A DNA stretch of 64,000 nucleotides. Source: Gemmata massiliana. GTDB taxonomy: Bacteria; Planctomycetota; Planctomycetia; Gemmatales; Gemmataceae. Shown piece by piece: positions 40,202 to 48,003 of the stretch. The stretch is taken from assembly GCF_901538265.1 (NCBI RefSeq), contig NZ_LR593886.1, positions 3,456,843 through 3,520,842 of the forward strand, given 5' to 3'. Each line of letters starts with the position of its first letter. Position 1 is the first letter of the stretch. The translations under genes were made by a program, and so were the position numbers. A model generated the notes under the pieces. That model did no database searches, was not told the origin of the DNA, and saw only the letters and a list, made by a program, of their open reading frames with translations.

Positions 40202-41446
40202 ATGTCCGCGTTCCCCCCGGTTGACGAGCAACTCGCGGTGATTTTGCGCGGCGCCGCGCAAACCGAAACTGCAGCCGAGCTCAAAAAGAAGCTCGAAAAG
40301 AGCCGCGAAACGGGGAAGCCGCTCCGCGTCAAGTACGGCATCGACCCGACCGGGTTCGACGTTCACCTGGGGCACACCGTTCCGCTGCGGAAACTGCGCC
40401 AGTTTCAGGAACTCGGCCACACTGCGGTGCTCATCATCGGTACCGCGACGGCCGCTGTGGGCGACCCCAGTGGGCGCGACGCGAGCCGCCAGGGGCTGAC
40501 GCCCGATCAGATCGAGAAGAACGCGCAGACTTACCTGACGCAGATCGCGAAAGTCGTCGATGTGACGAAGGCCGAAGTGCGCCCCAACGCGGAGTGGTTC
40601 TCGAAGTTCGGCTTCGCGGACGTGTTGCGCCTGCTCGGGCACACGACGATCCAGCGAATGATCGAGCGCGACGACTTCACGAACCGCATCAAAGCCGGCA
40701 CCGCGATCTACCTGCACGAGTGCCTGTACCCGCTCATGCAGGGCTGGGACTCGGTCGAGATCCGGGCCGATGTGGAACTCGGCGGCACAGAACAGCTCTA
40801 CAACCTGATGGTCGGGCGCGATTTACAGCGCGCGTCTGGTCAGGAGCCGCAGATTTGCCTCACAATGCCTATTCTTCGCGGTACCGACGGCGAGAAGAAG
40901 ATGGGCAAGAGTGTCGGGAACTACATTGGGCTAAGCGAACCTGCGAAGGACATGTTCGGCAAGACGATGCGGATTCCCGACGCGCTGATGAAAGAGTGGT
41001 TCGAGTTGCTCACGGACCGGTCGGCTAAGGAGGTCGCGGAGATCGTCGCCGGGCATCCGAACGAAGCGAAAAAGCTCCTAGGCTCGGACATCGTGACATT
41101 CTACCACGGGAGTGCCGCTGCCGCCGAAACGATTGGCGACTGGAACAAGCAGTTTTCCCAGCGGCTAGACCCGGACCAAATCCCGCTGTTGCTTCTGAAA
41201 TGTGAACTCCAGGACGGGTTTTTCGATGCCGCGCAACTCCTGATTGAACTGGGTCTTTGTAAGAGCAAGAGCGAGGCAAGAAGGAAGATTCAAGAGGGTG
41301 CTGTCAACTACGGCCCGGATCGAACTCGGGTCGAGGGAATTGGCGCGATGATACCAGTCACAGACAGGATGATCGTGCGTCTCGGTCGCCGGGTGGTCCA
41401 GGTTCAACTTGAAGTCGCAGATGTAAACTCGAACGATCTGAACTAA
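40202..41446 (+). CDS. tyrS: Tyrosyl-tRNA synthetase
   Basis: This 414-residue class I synthetase charges tRNA-Tyr. The HIGH-type motif is FDVHLGHTVPLRKL, the KMSKS-type motif is EKKMGKSVGNYI, and YLHECLYPLMQGWDSVEI with GGTEQLYNLMVGRDLQ are tyrosine-pocket motifs. A C-terminal S4 RNA-binding domain (LIELGLCKSKSEARRKIQEG) closes the protein. ATG 40202 is chosen over a TTG five codons earlier, which falls at the edge of the repeat. The HLGH form is typical of the TyrZ-like subgroup. Confidence 0.95.
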   Translation: MSAFPPVDEQLAVILRGAAQTETAAELKKKLEKSRETGKPLRVKYGIDPTGFDVHLGHTVPLRKLRQFQELGHTAVLIIGTATAAVGDPSGRDASRQGLTPDQIEKNAQTYLTQIAKVVDVTKAEVRPNAEWFSKFGFADVLRLLGHTTIQRMIERDDFTNRIKAGTAIYLHECLYPLMQGWDSVEIRADVELGGTEQLYNLMVGRDLQRASGQEPQICLTMPILRGTDGEKKMGKSVGNYIGLSEPAKDMFGKTMRIPDALMKEWFELLTDRSAKEVAEIVAGHPNEAKKLLGSDIVTFYHGSAAAAETIGDWNKQFSQRLDPDQIPLLLLKCELQDGFFDAAQLLIELGLCKSKSEARRKIQEGAVNYGPDRTRVEGIGAMIPVTDRMIVRLGRRVVQVQLEVADVNSNDLN

Positions 41447-41551
41447 TCATGTCATTGAGAGCCGCGACCGGCGGGGAATAAGCCTGTCACCTTCATTTGA
41501 AGTTGTTAGCTTGTTTCCTGTCGATCGCGGCCTAGTAGCCTGTATTTTGAC

Positions 41552-42955
41552 TTATTTCTCCTTCGGCATCAGGTTCATTGCAGCAAGGCTCATCGTTCGC
41601 ACCCCGGTGCGGATGCTCGGTTCGGGTACTGGCGCGTATGCGTCGGTGTGCATTCCCGGGAGTGCGGGGGCGCCGGGTTTCTGGGCTGCGGCAAATTTCT
41701 CTTTCGAGATCGTGCCCAAGAAGTACATGAAGGTCGGCGTTTTACCCTCCGAGAAGCGCCCGAAGTCTTCCGCGCCCATCACTGGCTTGCGGTTCCCGCG
41801 CACGTTCTCGGCTCCCAGAATCTCGCGAAACAGGGCGCCGCACTTCTGGGCGAGAGGCACGTCGTTGTAAGTCGCGGGGGTGAACTCGTCCAAGCTCACT
41901 TTGACTTCCGGTGGCGGAGCGTTCGCGCCGATGGCCGCGGCCTTTGCGATGCGGTCAATGGCTTTCAGCACGCGGTCGCGTGTCGCGTTGGTCGTAGTGC
42001 GGACCGTGAGTTGGAGCTTCACTTCGTTCGGGATGATGTTGTGCTTCGTACCGCCGTGGATCGACCCGACCGTAACCACAACCGGGTCGAGCGGGTCCGT
42101 TTCGCGGCTCACGATGGTCTGTAGGTCGAGGATGATTCGCGCCGAAAGGACGATTGGGTCAATGGTTACGTGCGGAGATGCGCCGTGCCCGCCTTTCCCT
42201 TTCACGAGAATGTCCACCGTGTCGGAGTTGGCCAGTGCGAGTCCCTCGCTATACCCGAGCGAACCGGCCGGTTGCAGCGGGTCGGAGTGCAACGCGAGTG
42301 CGTAGTCGGGCTTCGGGAACTTGGTGTACAGTCCCGCATCAAGCATTTGCTTCGCTCCCGCGACGATCTCCTCCGCGGGCTGGGCCACGAACACCACCGT
42401 TCCGCTCCAGTGGTCTTTCATCGACGCGAGCACGCGGGCCGTACCGGTCCAACTCGTCATGTGGACATCGTGACCGCAAGCGTGCATCACGCCGACCTCG
42501 TTCCCGTCGCGGTTCTTCGTCTTCACCTTGCTCGCGTAACTCAATCCCGTTTGTTCGATGATCGGCAAGCCGTCCATATCGGTGCGAATCAGCACGACCG
42601 GACCAGGGCCGTTCTTCAGTACCGCAACGACACCGTTTCCGCCGAATTTCTCGGTGATCTCGTAACCCGCTTTCTTCATTTCTGCCGCTAATCGCTTGGA
42701 CGTGTTTACCTCCATCAGTGACAGCTCTGGGTTCGCGTGGATGTGCTGGTAGAGCGCGACGAGGTCTTTGATCTCGCCGTCGAGCTTCTTATCCACTTCT
42801 GCGAGGCGCTCTTTCACCCAGCCCGCGGGCGGATTCGGTTGCGCTTTCGCACCGGGTTGTGCGGGTTTGTCGGGAGCCTCCCGACGCGGTTCGATACCGG
42901 AAACAGCGAGACTAACAGTTAGAACCACGAGCGCGGAAAGTCGGCGGGCCAGCAT
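41552..42955 (-). CDS. Secreted M20-family amidohydrolase/peptidase
   Basis: This 467-residue protein starts with a signal peptide (MLARRLSALVVLTVSLAVSG) and a Pro-rich spacer. The M20D-type catalytic core has RTDMDGLPI, MHACGHDVHMTSW (metal ligands), QPAEEIVAGAKQML (Glu pair), GKGGHGASPH and the late GAEDFGRF. It probably hydrolyses N-acyl amino acids or short peptides in the periplasm. Hippurate hydrolase and N-acetyl-diaminopimelate deacetylase are the nearest functional classes. It is monocistronic. Confidence 0.9.
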   Translation of the reverse strand: MLARRLSALVVLTVSLAVSGIEPRREAPDKPAQPGAKAQPNPPAGWVKERLAEVDKKLDGEIKDLVALYQHIHANPELSLMEVNTSKRLAAEMKKAGYEITEKFGGNGVVAVLKNGPGPVVLIRTDMDGLPIIEQTGLSYASKVKTKNRDGNEVGVMHACGHDVHMTSWTGTARVLASMKDHWSGTVVFVAQPAEEIVAGAKQMLDAGLYTKFPKPDYALALHSDPLQPAGSLGYSEGLALANSDTVDILVKGKGGHGASPHVTIDPIVLSARIILDLQTIVSRETDPLDPVVVTVGSIHGGTKHNIIPNEVKLQLTVRTTTNATRDRVLKAIDRIAKAAAIGANAPPPEVKVSLDEFTPATYNDVPLAQKCGALFREILGAENVRGNRKPVMGAEDFGRFSEGKTPTFMYFLGTISKEKFAAAQKPGAPALPGMHTDAYAPVPEPSIRTGVRTMSLAAMNLMPKEK

Positions 42956-43100
42956 GATCGGACCTTTCGCGATGAGAGCGTAATTGTGAGCAACAAGCGC
43001 GGAAAAGGAGAGGATTTGGGCTTAGAGCGTCACTTGGCGGGTGTACACTAGATGTAGGCACCTTCGTACTTGCTTTAGCTACCACCTTGGAGTAACACCA

Positions 43101-43292
43101 ATGTCTGCCAAGACACTGACAGTACAGCAGCGGAAGTCCATTTTCCACGCTCTAGTTGACGTGCAGGACGCACGTACCGTGACGATTGCGGACTCCAAGA
43201 AGGAGATCGCGTCGCGGTACCATATCACGAAGGAACAGGTGGAACTGATTGAACGGGAAGGACTTGCGAAGGACTGGCCGCCTCTGGCGTGA
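43101..43292 (+). CDS. Small helix-turn-helix-like protein, 63 residues
   Basis: The protein MSAKTLTVQQRKSIFHALVD ... EREGLAKDWPPLA is short, charged and helical. Its second half (KKEIASRYHITKEQVELIER) looks like a sigma-region-4 or antitoxin-type helix-turn-helix. GGAG lies nine bases before ATG 43101, and a perfect hairpin follows eight bases after the stop. It may be a small DNA-binding regulator; no partner gene is adjacent on the same strand. Confidence 0.7.
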   Translation: MSAKTLTVQQRKSIFHALVDVQDARTVTIADSKKEIASRYHITKEQVELIEREGLAKDWPPLA

Positions 43293-43300
43293 GTGGGATA

Positions 43301-43327
43301 GCGGGTTCGTACTCGACACGAACCCGC
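43301..43327 (+). terminator. Hairpin between the small HTH gene and the zinc transporter operon
   Basis: A perfect 10-bp stem (GCGGGTTCGT 43301-43310 with 43318-43327) closes a 7-base loop, placed between convergent genes and usable in both directions. Confidence 0.7.
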
Positions 43328-43349
43328 GGCCGTGAGCACAAAACGAGAA

Positions 43350-44120
43350 TCAGCTTCCGAACCGGTGCGGGAACATGTGAATTTCCGCGCCGAAGACCAG
43401 TGACATGTTGATCGGTGTAAGAATCTCGTTCGGCGAACCCTGGCATTGGATCGCGCCGCTACGAAGGCACAACACTTCGTGGGCGTAAGTCTGCACCATG
43501 TTCAAGTCGTGCGACACAAGCAGAACCGTTACTCCCGTCTCGCGATTGATCGTCGCGATCAGCTCGTAAAACTTCTTTTGATCCTTGAAGTCGATCCCGG
43601 CCGCTGGCTCATCGAGTAACAGCAACTCGGGCTGTGGTTCGAGCGCCAGTGCGAGCAATACGCGCTGGAGTTGTCCGCCGGACAGCCCCTCAACGGGAAC
43701 GTCCAGGCAGTTCGCTACCTCCACGCGCTCCAGCATCTCCCGGCTCTTGGCCGCGACCTTCTTGGAAATGCCAAAAAAGAGCGGGCGCCGCGAGAGCGTG
43801 AGCGCAAGGAAGTCGCGGACGGTCAGCGGTAAGCGGGCGTCGAGTGTGAGGCGCTGGGGCACGTACCCGATGGCTTCCGGGTACGGCTTCGAGTGGTCGT
43901 GCCCGCAGTGGAACTTGATCGTTCCCTTGTGCGGGTATTCGTTCACCAGCGCGCGGAGCAGGGTGGTCTTCCCGGACCCGTTCAGCCCGATCAGCGCGGT
44001 AATGGATCCGCGCGCGATGTTGGCAGTGACCCCGCGCAGGATCGGCTTACCCCCCAGTTCGACGCGCAAATCGCTGAGGGAAACGAGGGGGCGGACGACG
44101 ACCGGAAGAGCCAGACTCAT
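43350..44120 (-). CDS. znuC: Zinc/manganese ABC transporter ATP-binding protein
   Basis: This 256-residue ATPase has Walker A (GLNGSGKTTLLRAL), Q loop (YVPQRLTLDAR), ABC signature (VEGLSGGQLQRV), Walker B (LLLLDEPAAGID) and H loop (LLVSHDLNM). Its placement overlapping the binding-protein gene by four bases (44117-44120) defines a metal-uptake operon powering import of zinc or manganese. No permease gene is present downstream before the convergent terminator. Confidence 0.88.
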   Translation of the reverse strand: MSLALPVVVRPLVSLSDLRVELGGKPILRGVTANIARGSITALIGLNGSGKTTLLRALVNEYPHKGTIKFHCGHDHSKPYPEAIGYVPQRLTLDARLPLTVRDFLALTLSRRPLFFGISKKVAAKSREMLERVEVANCLDVPVEGLSGGQLQRVLLALALEPQPELLLLDEPAAGIDFKDQKKFYELIATINRETGVTVLLVSHDLNMVQTYAHEVLCLRSGAIQCQGSPNEILTPINMSLVFGAEIHMFPHRFGS

Positions 44121-45121
44121 TTCATCTTCTCGGCGAGTTTATCGAGGTTTTCCCGCATCTTGCGCTCGTACCAGTCCGGTTTCAGGTCTTCGGGCCGTAC
44201 CGTTTCGAGCGTATCGAACTCGACCAGTTCGGCGTCTTTCACGCCCTTGGCGACCAGTTCCTTGCGCAGCGCTTCGCCCGCGGTGCTCGTCGAGTATTGC
44301 GGTTCGGTCGCGATCAGCCGAACGGGTGCGTCCTTCTTGGTGCAAACGTCGATTAGCTTCTTCATCTCCTTCGCGTCCGGTTCTTGACCGGGGGTCTTCG
44401 TCAGCACTTCCTTCACTCGGATTTTGTACCCCTTCGCGAAGTACGCGAGCGAGTCGTGGAACGTGACGAGTCGGCGATCTTCCTTGTCCTTGAGCTTGTC
44501 CAACCCGTAGGTCTTGAGGGCATTGAGCTTCGTGACGTAAGCGGCGGCGCGGGACTCGTAACCGGCGGCGTGGGCCGGGTCTGCGGCCTTCAGTTCGCCG
44601 CGGATGATATTGACCAGCATGATCGCGTGATCGGGGCCGAGCCACACGTGCGGATCGATACCGTGGTCGTGTTCGCCCTCGTGGTGCTCGTCGTGGTTGC
44701 ACCGCCCTTCTTCCAGGCAGTCCTTACTGAGCTTTTCGCCGAGTTCGATGACCTTGAGTTTGCTGTTCCCGGAACCCTTTTTCATCTTGTCGGCTTTCTG
44801 TTCGTCCAGACCCAAGCCAACAACGAAGAACAGGTCTGCCTTGGTAACGAGTTTCACGTCCGCTTCGGTCGGGTCGAAGTCGTGCGGCCCCTTGGAGGTC
44901 ATCACGTTCTTCACAACCGCGTCCTCGCCCGCAACGTTGGTCGCGAAACAATACAGCGGCGCGAAGGACACGACGACTTTCGGCCCGGGGTGCTCGGGCC
45001 ACGTCGCGTCACTGATCGTGTTCGAGCTGCCGCAACCGACGAGCAGCAACGGGAGCCCCGCTACGACCGCGCCCATGAGCACTGATTTGAGCCAGAACTG
45101 TCCGCTGTTCATGAGTCGCAC
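44117..45121 (-). CDS. znuA: Zinc-binding lipoprotein of an ABC importer
   Basis: This 334-residue protein has a lipoprotein signal ending LLLVGCGSS. KGPHDFDPTEADV holds the first ligand His, a His/Asp/Glu-rich loop CNHDEHHEGEHDHGIDPHVW marks zinc-type solute-binding proteins, and VTFHDSLAYFAKGY and a late EPQYS complete the family A-I pattern. It captures metal in the periplasm and delivers it to the permease. Start 45121 (ATG) or an ATG three codons on are both possible. It is the first gene of the operon. Confidence 0.88.
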   Translation of the reverse strand: MRLMNSGQFWLKSVLMGAVVAGLPLLLVGCGSSNTISDATWPEHPGPKVVVSFAPLYCFATNVAGEDAVVKNVMTSKGPHDFDPTEADVKLVTKADLFFVVGLGLDEQKADKMKKGSGNSKLKVIELGEKLSKDCLEEGRCNHDEHHEGEHDHGIDPHVWLGPDHAIMLVNIIRGELKAADPAHAAGYESRAAAYVTKLNALKTYGLDKLKDKEDRRLVTFHDSLAYFAKGYKIRVKEVLTKTPGQEPDAKEMKKLIDVCTKKDAPVRLIATEPQYSTSTAGEALRKELVAKGVKDAELVEFDTLETVRPEDLKPDWYERKMRENLDKLAEKMK

Positions 45122-45374
45122 TCCCTCGGAGCGGGCAGGGATAACATCGTAATACCGCGGTCATTGTACCACGGACCTCGTTTGAAGACAAGGTACCGGG
45201 AACCGGGAAACTCGTGTTGCACTTGTGAGTTTTTGAGCCACCCGAGTGTGCCGGTTGTGCCGGTATTTTGGAGAGCCTGCGCGACGCGGGAGTTCTTGTC
45301 GAGTTTTGGTTGAAGTGCGTGTTCCAGCCGTGCCGATTCACCGTAAGTGGCATCGACCGCGCCGGGAGTGTCGC

Positions 45375-45590
45375 GTGACGCAAGAGCTTAACGTTCTCGC
45401 TCTGATTAAGGGCACCGAGCGGTTCATCTTCGTCTACGACGATGACAGCAAGGCCGCGCTCATTGATGATATTCGCGACAAGGCGGCCGATCCTGCGGTG
45501 GCGCTGAACTGGTTCGACGCCTCGGTGCTGACCGAGCGCGTGCGCAACCCGCAGGCCGAGCCGGACCCGGCTGACCTGATCGGCGAGTGA
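45375..45590 (+). CDS. Small conserved hypothetical protein, 71 residues
   Basis: The frame from GTG 45375 encodes (M)TQELNVLALIKGTERFIF followed by VYDDDSKAALIDDIRDKAAD and an acidic tail ending DPADLIGE. GGGAG seven bases upstream supports the start. Predicted structure is alpha-beta with no membrane segment. Proteins of this type occur as short, conserved orphans in planctomycete genomes, but no function is known to me. It precedes the recombinase by 70 bp on the same strand. Confidence 0.65.
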   Translation: MTQELNVLALIKGTERFIFVYDDDSKAALIDDIRDKAADPAVALNWFDASVLTERVRNPQAEPDPADLIGE

Positions 45591-45660
45591 CCCCGAGCCG
45601 TTTCGTAGTTGGAGCAGGGCGGCCCCGACCGGACAATCCCACCAGGAGCCGCAACGGAAC

Positions 45661-46602
45661 GTGCGGCGCCGGTGCTCGCCCGGACGGGACGCAGCTTTGA
45701 CGCTCGAAACAGGGCTCGCCGAGTTCCTCACCCACCTCGGTCTGGAAAAGAACGCTTCCGATAAGACGGTGAAGTCGTACCGCGAGGATCTCTCGCAGGC
45801 GCTCCAGTACGCACGCGACCACCTCAAGAAATCCCAAATCGATCCCACGGACTGGACCACTCGCTTGGTGCGCTCTTTCGTCGCGTGGCTCCACGAACAG
45901 GGCTACGCGAAGAGCACCATCGCCCGGCGCCTCGCCGCCGTGCGCTCGTTCGGGAAGTACCTGTGCCGGCAGGGTGTGCTCGAATCGAACCCGGCGCAGG
46001 CGCTGCGCGGCCCCCGGCAGGACAAGAAGCTCCCGCACTTCTTGACTCTCGCGGATATTCAAAAGTTGTTGGTTGCGCCCCCGGACAGCGATTGGGCGGG
46101 GCGGCGCGATCGCGCCATGCTAGAGGCGCTCTACGCTTCGGGGATTCGTGTTTCCGAGCTGGTTGGGCTCGACCTTTTGAGCGTCGACCTCAACGATGGA
46201 GTCATCACGGTTCGGGGCAAGGGCAAGAAAGAGCGGCTCGCACTGTTGGGGCCGGACGCCATCAAATCGATCTCGCGGTGGCTCGAAGACCGCTCGGCCC
46301 TGCTCCATCGAACCGGCAAAGACACACAAGCGGTGTTCCTGAACAACAAGGGCGGCCGGCTGACCACTCGCAGCGTCGGCCGGTTGCTGGAAAAACACCT
46401 GAAGACCGCAGGCCTCGACCCGCGAACCAGTCCGCACACGTTGAGACACAGCTTCGCGACTCACATGTTGGACGCGGGCGCCGACATTCGCGGGGTTCAA
46501 GAACTGCTCGGGCACAAGAGCCTGGCGACGACACAAGTTTACACACACGTTACTACGCAACGACTCCAGAAGAGCTACCAGAAGGCCCACCCCCGGTCGT
46601 AG
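45661..46602 (+). CDS. Tyrosine recombinase XerC/XerD
   Basis: This 313-residue integrase has an N-terminal SAM-like core-binding domain (EFLTHLGLEKNASDKTVKSY) and a catalytic domain with Arg in YASGIRVSELVGL, Lys in VRGKGKKERL, HTLRHSFATHML, LGHKSLATTQ and nucleophile Tyr in QVYTHVT. It should resolve chromosome dimers at a dif site with a partner Xer protein. The start may instead be TTG 45697. XerC and XerD cannot be distinguished here. No phage or integron genes adjoin it. Confidence 0.9.
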   Translation: MRRRCSPGRDAALTLETGLAEFLTHLGLEKNASDKTVKSYREDLSQALQYARDHLKKSQIDPTDWTTRLVRSFVAWLHEQGYAKSTIARRLAAVRSFGKYLCRQGVLESNPAQALRGPRQDKKLPHFLTLADIQKLLVAPPDSDWAGRRDRAMLEALYASGIRVSELVGLDLLSVDLNDGVITVRGKGKKERLALLGPDAIKSISRWLEDRSALLHRTGKDTQAVFLNNKGGRLTTRSVGRLLEKHLKTAGLDPRTSPHTLRHSFATHMLDAGADIRGVQELLGHKSLATTQVYTHVTTQRLQKSYQKAHPRS

Positions 46603-46746
46603 AGGGGCGAGGGGACGGTCTTCGGGTTCCGTTTTAGCGCCGCCTTTATTTGAGACTGCGCCCGCGGTGTGGGGGCGCAACGGGGCAGTACCGAACGGAG
46701 TTCGGCGCTAAGTTGTTCGTGTCGATTGGCACCAGGGGTTCGCTTC

Positions 46747-47919
46747 ATGATTAGTCCCTTTTCGCGTCTGTGCGCCCTCTTTCCGCTCGTGACTGCCGCT
46801 GCGCTCTGGCACGCGCTCCCCGCCGCCGCGCAGCCCGCTCGTCCGGCCCAGGTGACCTGGAGAACCGATTACAACACGGCCCGCAAGGAAGCGCAAGACA
46901 AGGGACTGCCGCTGCTCGTTGTCGTCGGGACCGAGGACTGCTTTTACTGCCGCAAGCTCGAAGCCGGGCCACTCAAAGACCCGGCGCTCGCGCCGCTCCT
47001 CGCCACCGGGTACATCCCACTAAAGCTCGACGCCCGGCGCACCCCGGAACTGGCGAAAGCGCTGAAGGTGCAGTTGTACCCCACAACCGTGCTCGCCGGT
47101 CCGGACGGGAAGATCCACTGCTTCATTGAGGGCTACGTCGAAACCGAGCGCCTTGCCGAGCAGATGAAACGCACGGTGACCGCGGTCGCCACCGCGGACT
47201 GGGCCGCGCGCGACTTCAACGAGGCGTCGAAAGCCCTGGGCGCGAGTGACTACCCGCGTGCCGTCACGCTCCTGAAAGGCATCGCGAAGGATGCCGGGGA
47301 CAAGCCCGTGGGCGTGAAGGCGAAACAGATCCTGGGCGACGTCGAGAAGGTCGCGGCCGGGAAACTGGCCCAAGCGAAGCAACTCGAACAACGCGGCCAG
47401 ACTCAAGAAGCAATGGACGCGCTCGCAGAGGCCGTTCGCACCTACGCCGGCACGCAGGCCGCTTCGGACGCGGCTCTGGCGCTCGCGGGGCTGAACGACC
47501 GCCCGGAAGTGCTCCAACAGCGCCGGTTCCGGGTCGCACGGGACATGCTCGCGGTGGCCCGGGACGACTTCCGCTCCGGGCGCCTGTACGACTGCATGCA
47601 GAAGTGCGAGCAGATCGCGGGTGCCTACTCCGAGTTGCCCGAGGCGAAGGACGCAAGCACGCTCCTCGCGGAGATTCGCGGGAACCCGGAACGGCTCGCG
47701 AAGGCGTGCGACCAGATGAACGACCGTACCGCGGCGATGTACATGGCGCTTGCCGATTCGTGGTCGAAGAAGGGTCAGGACACCGAAGCCGCGATCTGTC
47801 TGAAGAAAGTGGTGGCATTGTGCCCGAACACGCGGCACGCGGACATCGCTCAGGCGGAACTGACGAAGATCCAGAGTAAGACGAGCCCCGCGGTTCCCGC
47901 CAGTCTGGTTCGGCCGTGA
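46747..47919 (+). CDS. Exported thioredoxin-fold protein with helical repeat domain
   Basis: This 390-residue protein has a signal peptide (MISPFSRLCALFPLVTAAAL ... AAAQ) and a thioredoxin-like domain with active site GTEDCFYCRKLE (CxxC) and cis-Pro region QLYPTTVLAGPDGK. After residue ~150 comes a TPR-like helical part (AKQLEQRGQTQEAMDALAEA, LADSWSKKGQDTEAAICLKK). It probably acts in periplasmic disulfide handling or as a protein-binding scaffold. It ends just before a long perfect terminator. Confidence 0.82.
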   Translation: MISPFSRLCALFPLVTAAALWHALPAAAQPARPAQVTWRTDYNTARKEAQDKGLPLLVVVGTEDCFYCRKLEAGPLKDPALAPLLATGYIPLKLDARRTPELAKALKVQLYPTTVLAGPDGKIHCFIEGYVETERLAEQMKRTVTAVATADWAARDFNEASKALGASDYPRAVTLLKGIAKDAGDKPVGVKAKQILGDVEKVAAGKLAQAKQLEQRGQTQEAMDALAEAVRTYAGTQAASDAALALAGLNDRPEVLQQRRFRVARDMLAVARDDFRSGRLYDCMQKCEQIAGAYSELPEAKDASTLLAEIRGNPERLAKACDQMNDRTAAMYMALADSWSKKGQDTEAAICLKKVVALCPNTRHADIAQAELTKIQSKTSPAVPASLVRP

Positions 47920-47932
47920 GGTAACCTGAGAA

Positions 47933-47999
47933 GAGCGAGTACGGTAAAAGCACAACACCAGGGAGCGTCTCTGGTGTTGTGCTTTTACCGTACTCGCTC
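47933..47999. terminator. 29-bp perfect hairpin between convergent genes
   Basis: Arms 47933-47961 and 47971-47999 are exact reverse complements (outer end GAGCGAGTACGGTAAAAGCA) around a 9-base loop. The hairpin lies between the stops of the thioredoxin-like gene and the PpiD-like gene and can terminate both. The arms contain CTTTTACCG, a weak T run. Confidence 0.88.
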
Positions 48000-48003
48000 G
48001 TTA

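Noticed and set aside
45151-45165. AATACCGCGGTCATT, a near-palindrome upstream of znuA, as a Zur box
   Set aside because: It is short and GC-centred, unlike known Zur sites, and could be chance.
47933-47999. Long palindrome near the Xer recombinase as a dif site
   Set aside because: dif sites are 28 bp with two 11-bp arms and a 6-bp centre; this 29-bp stem with 9-bp loop between convergent stops fits a terminator.
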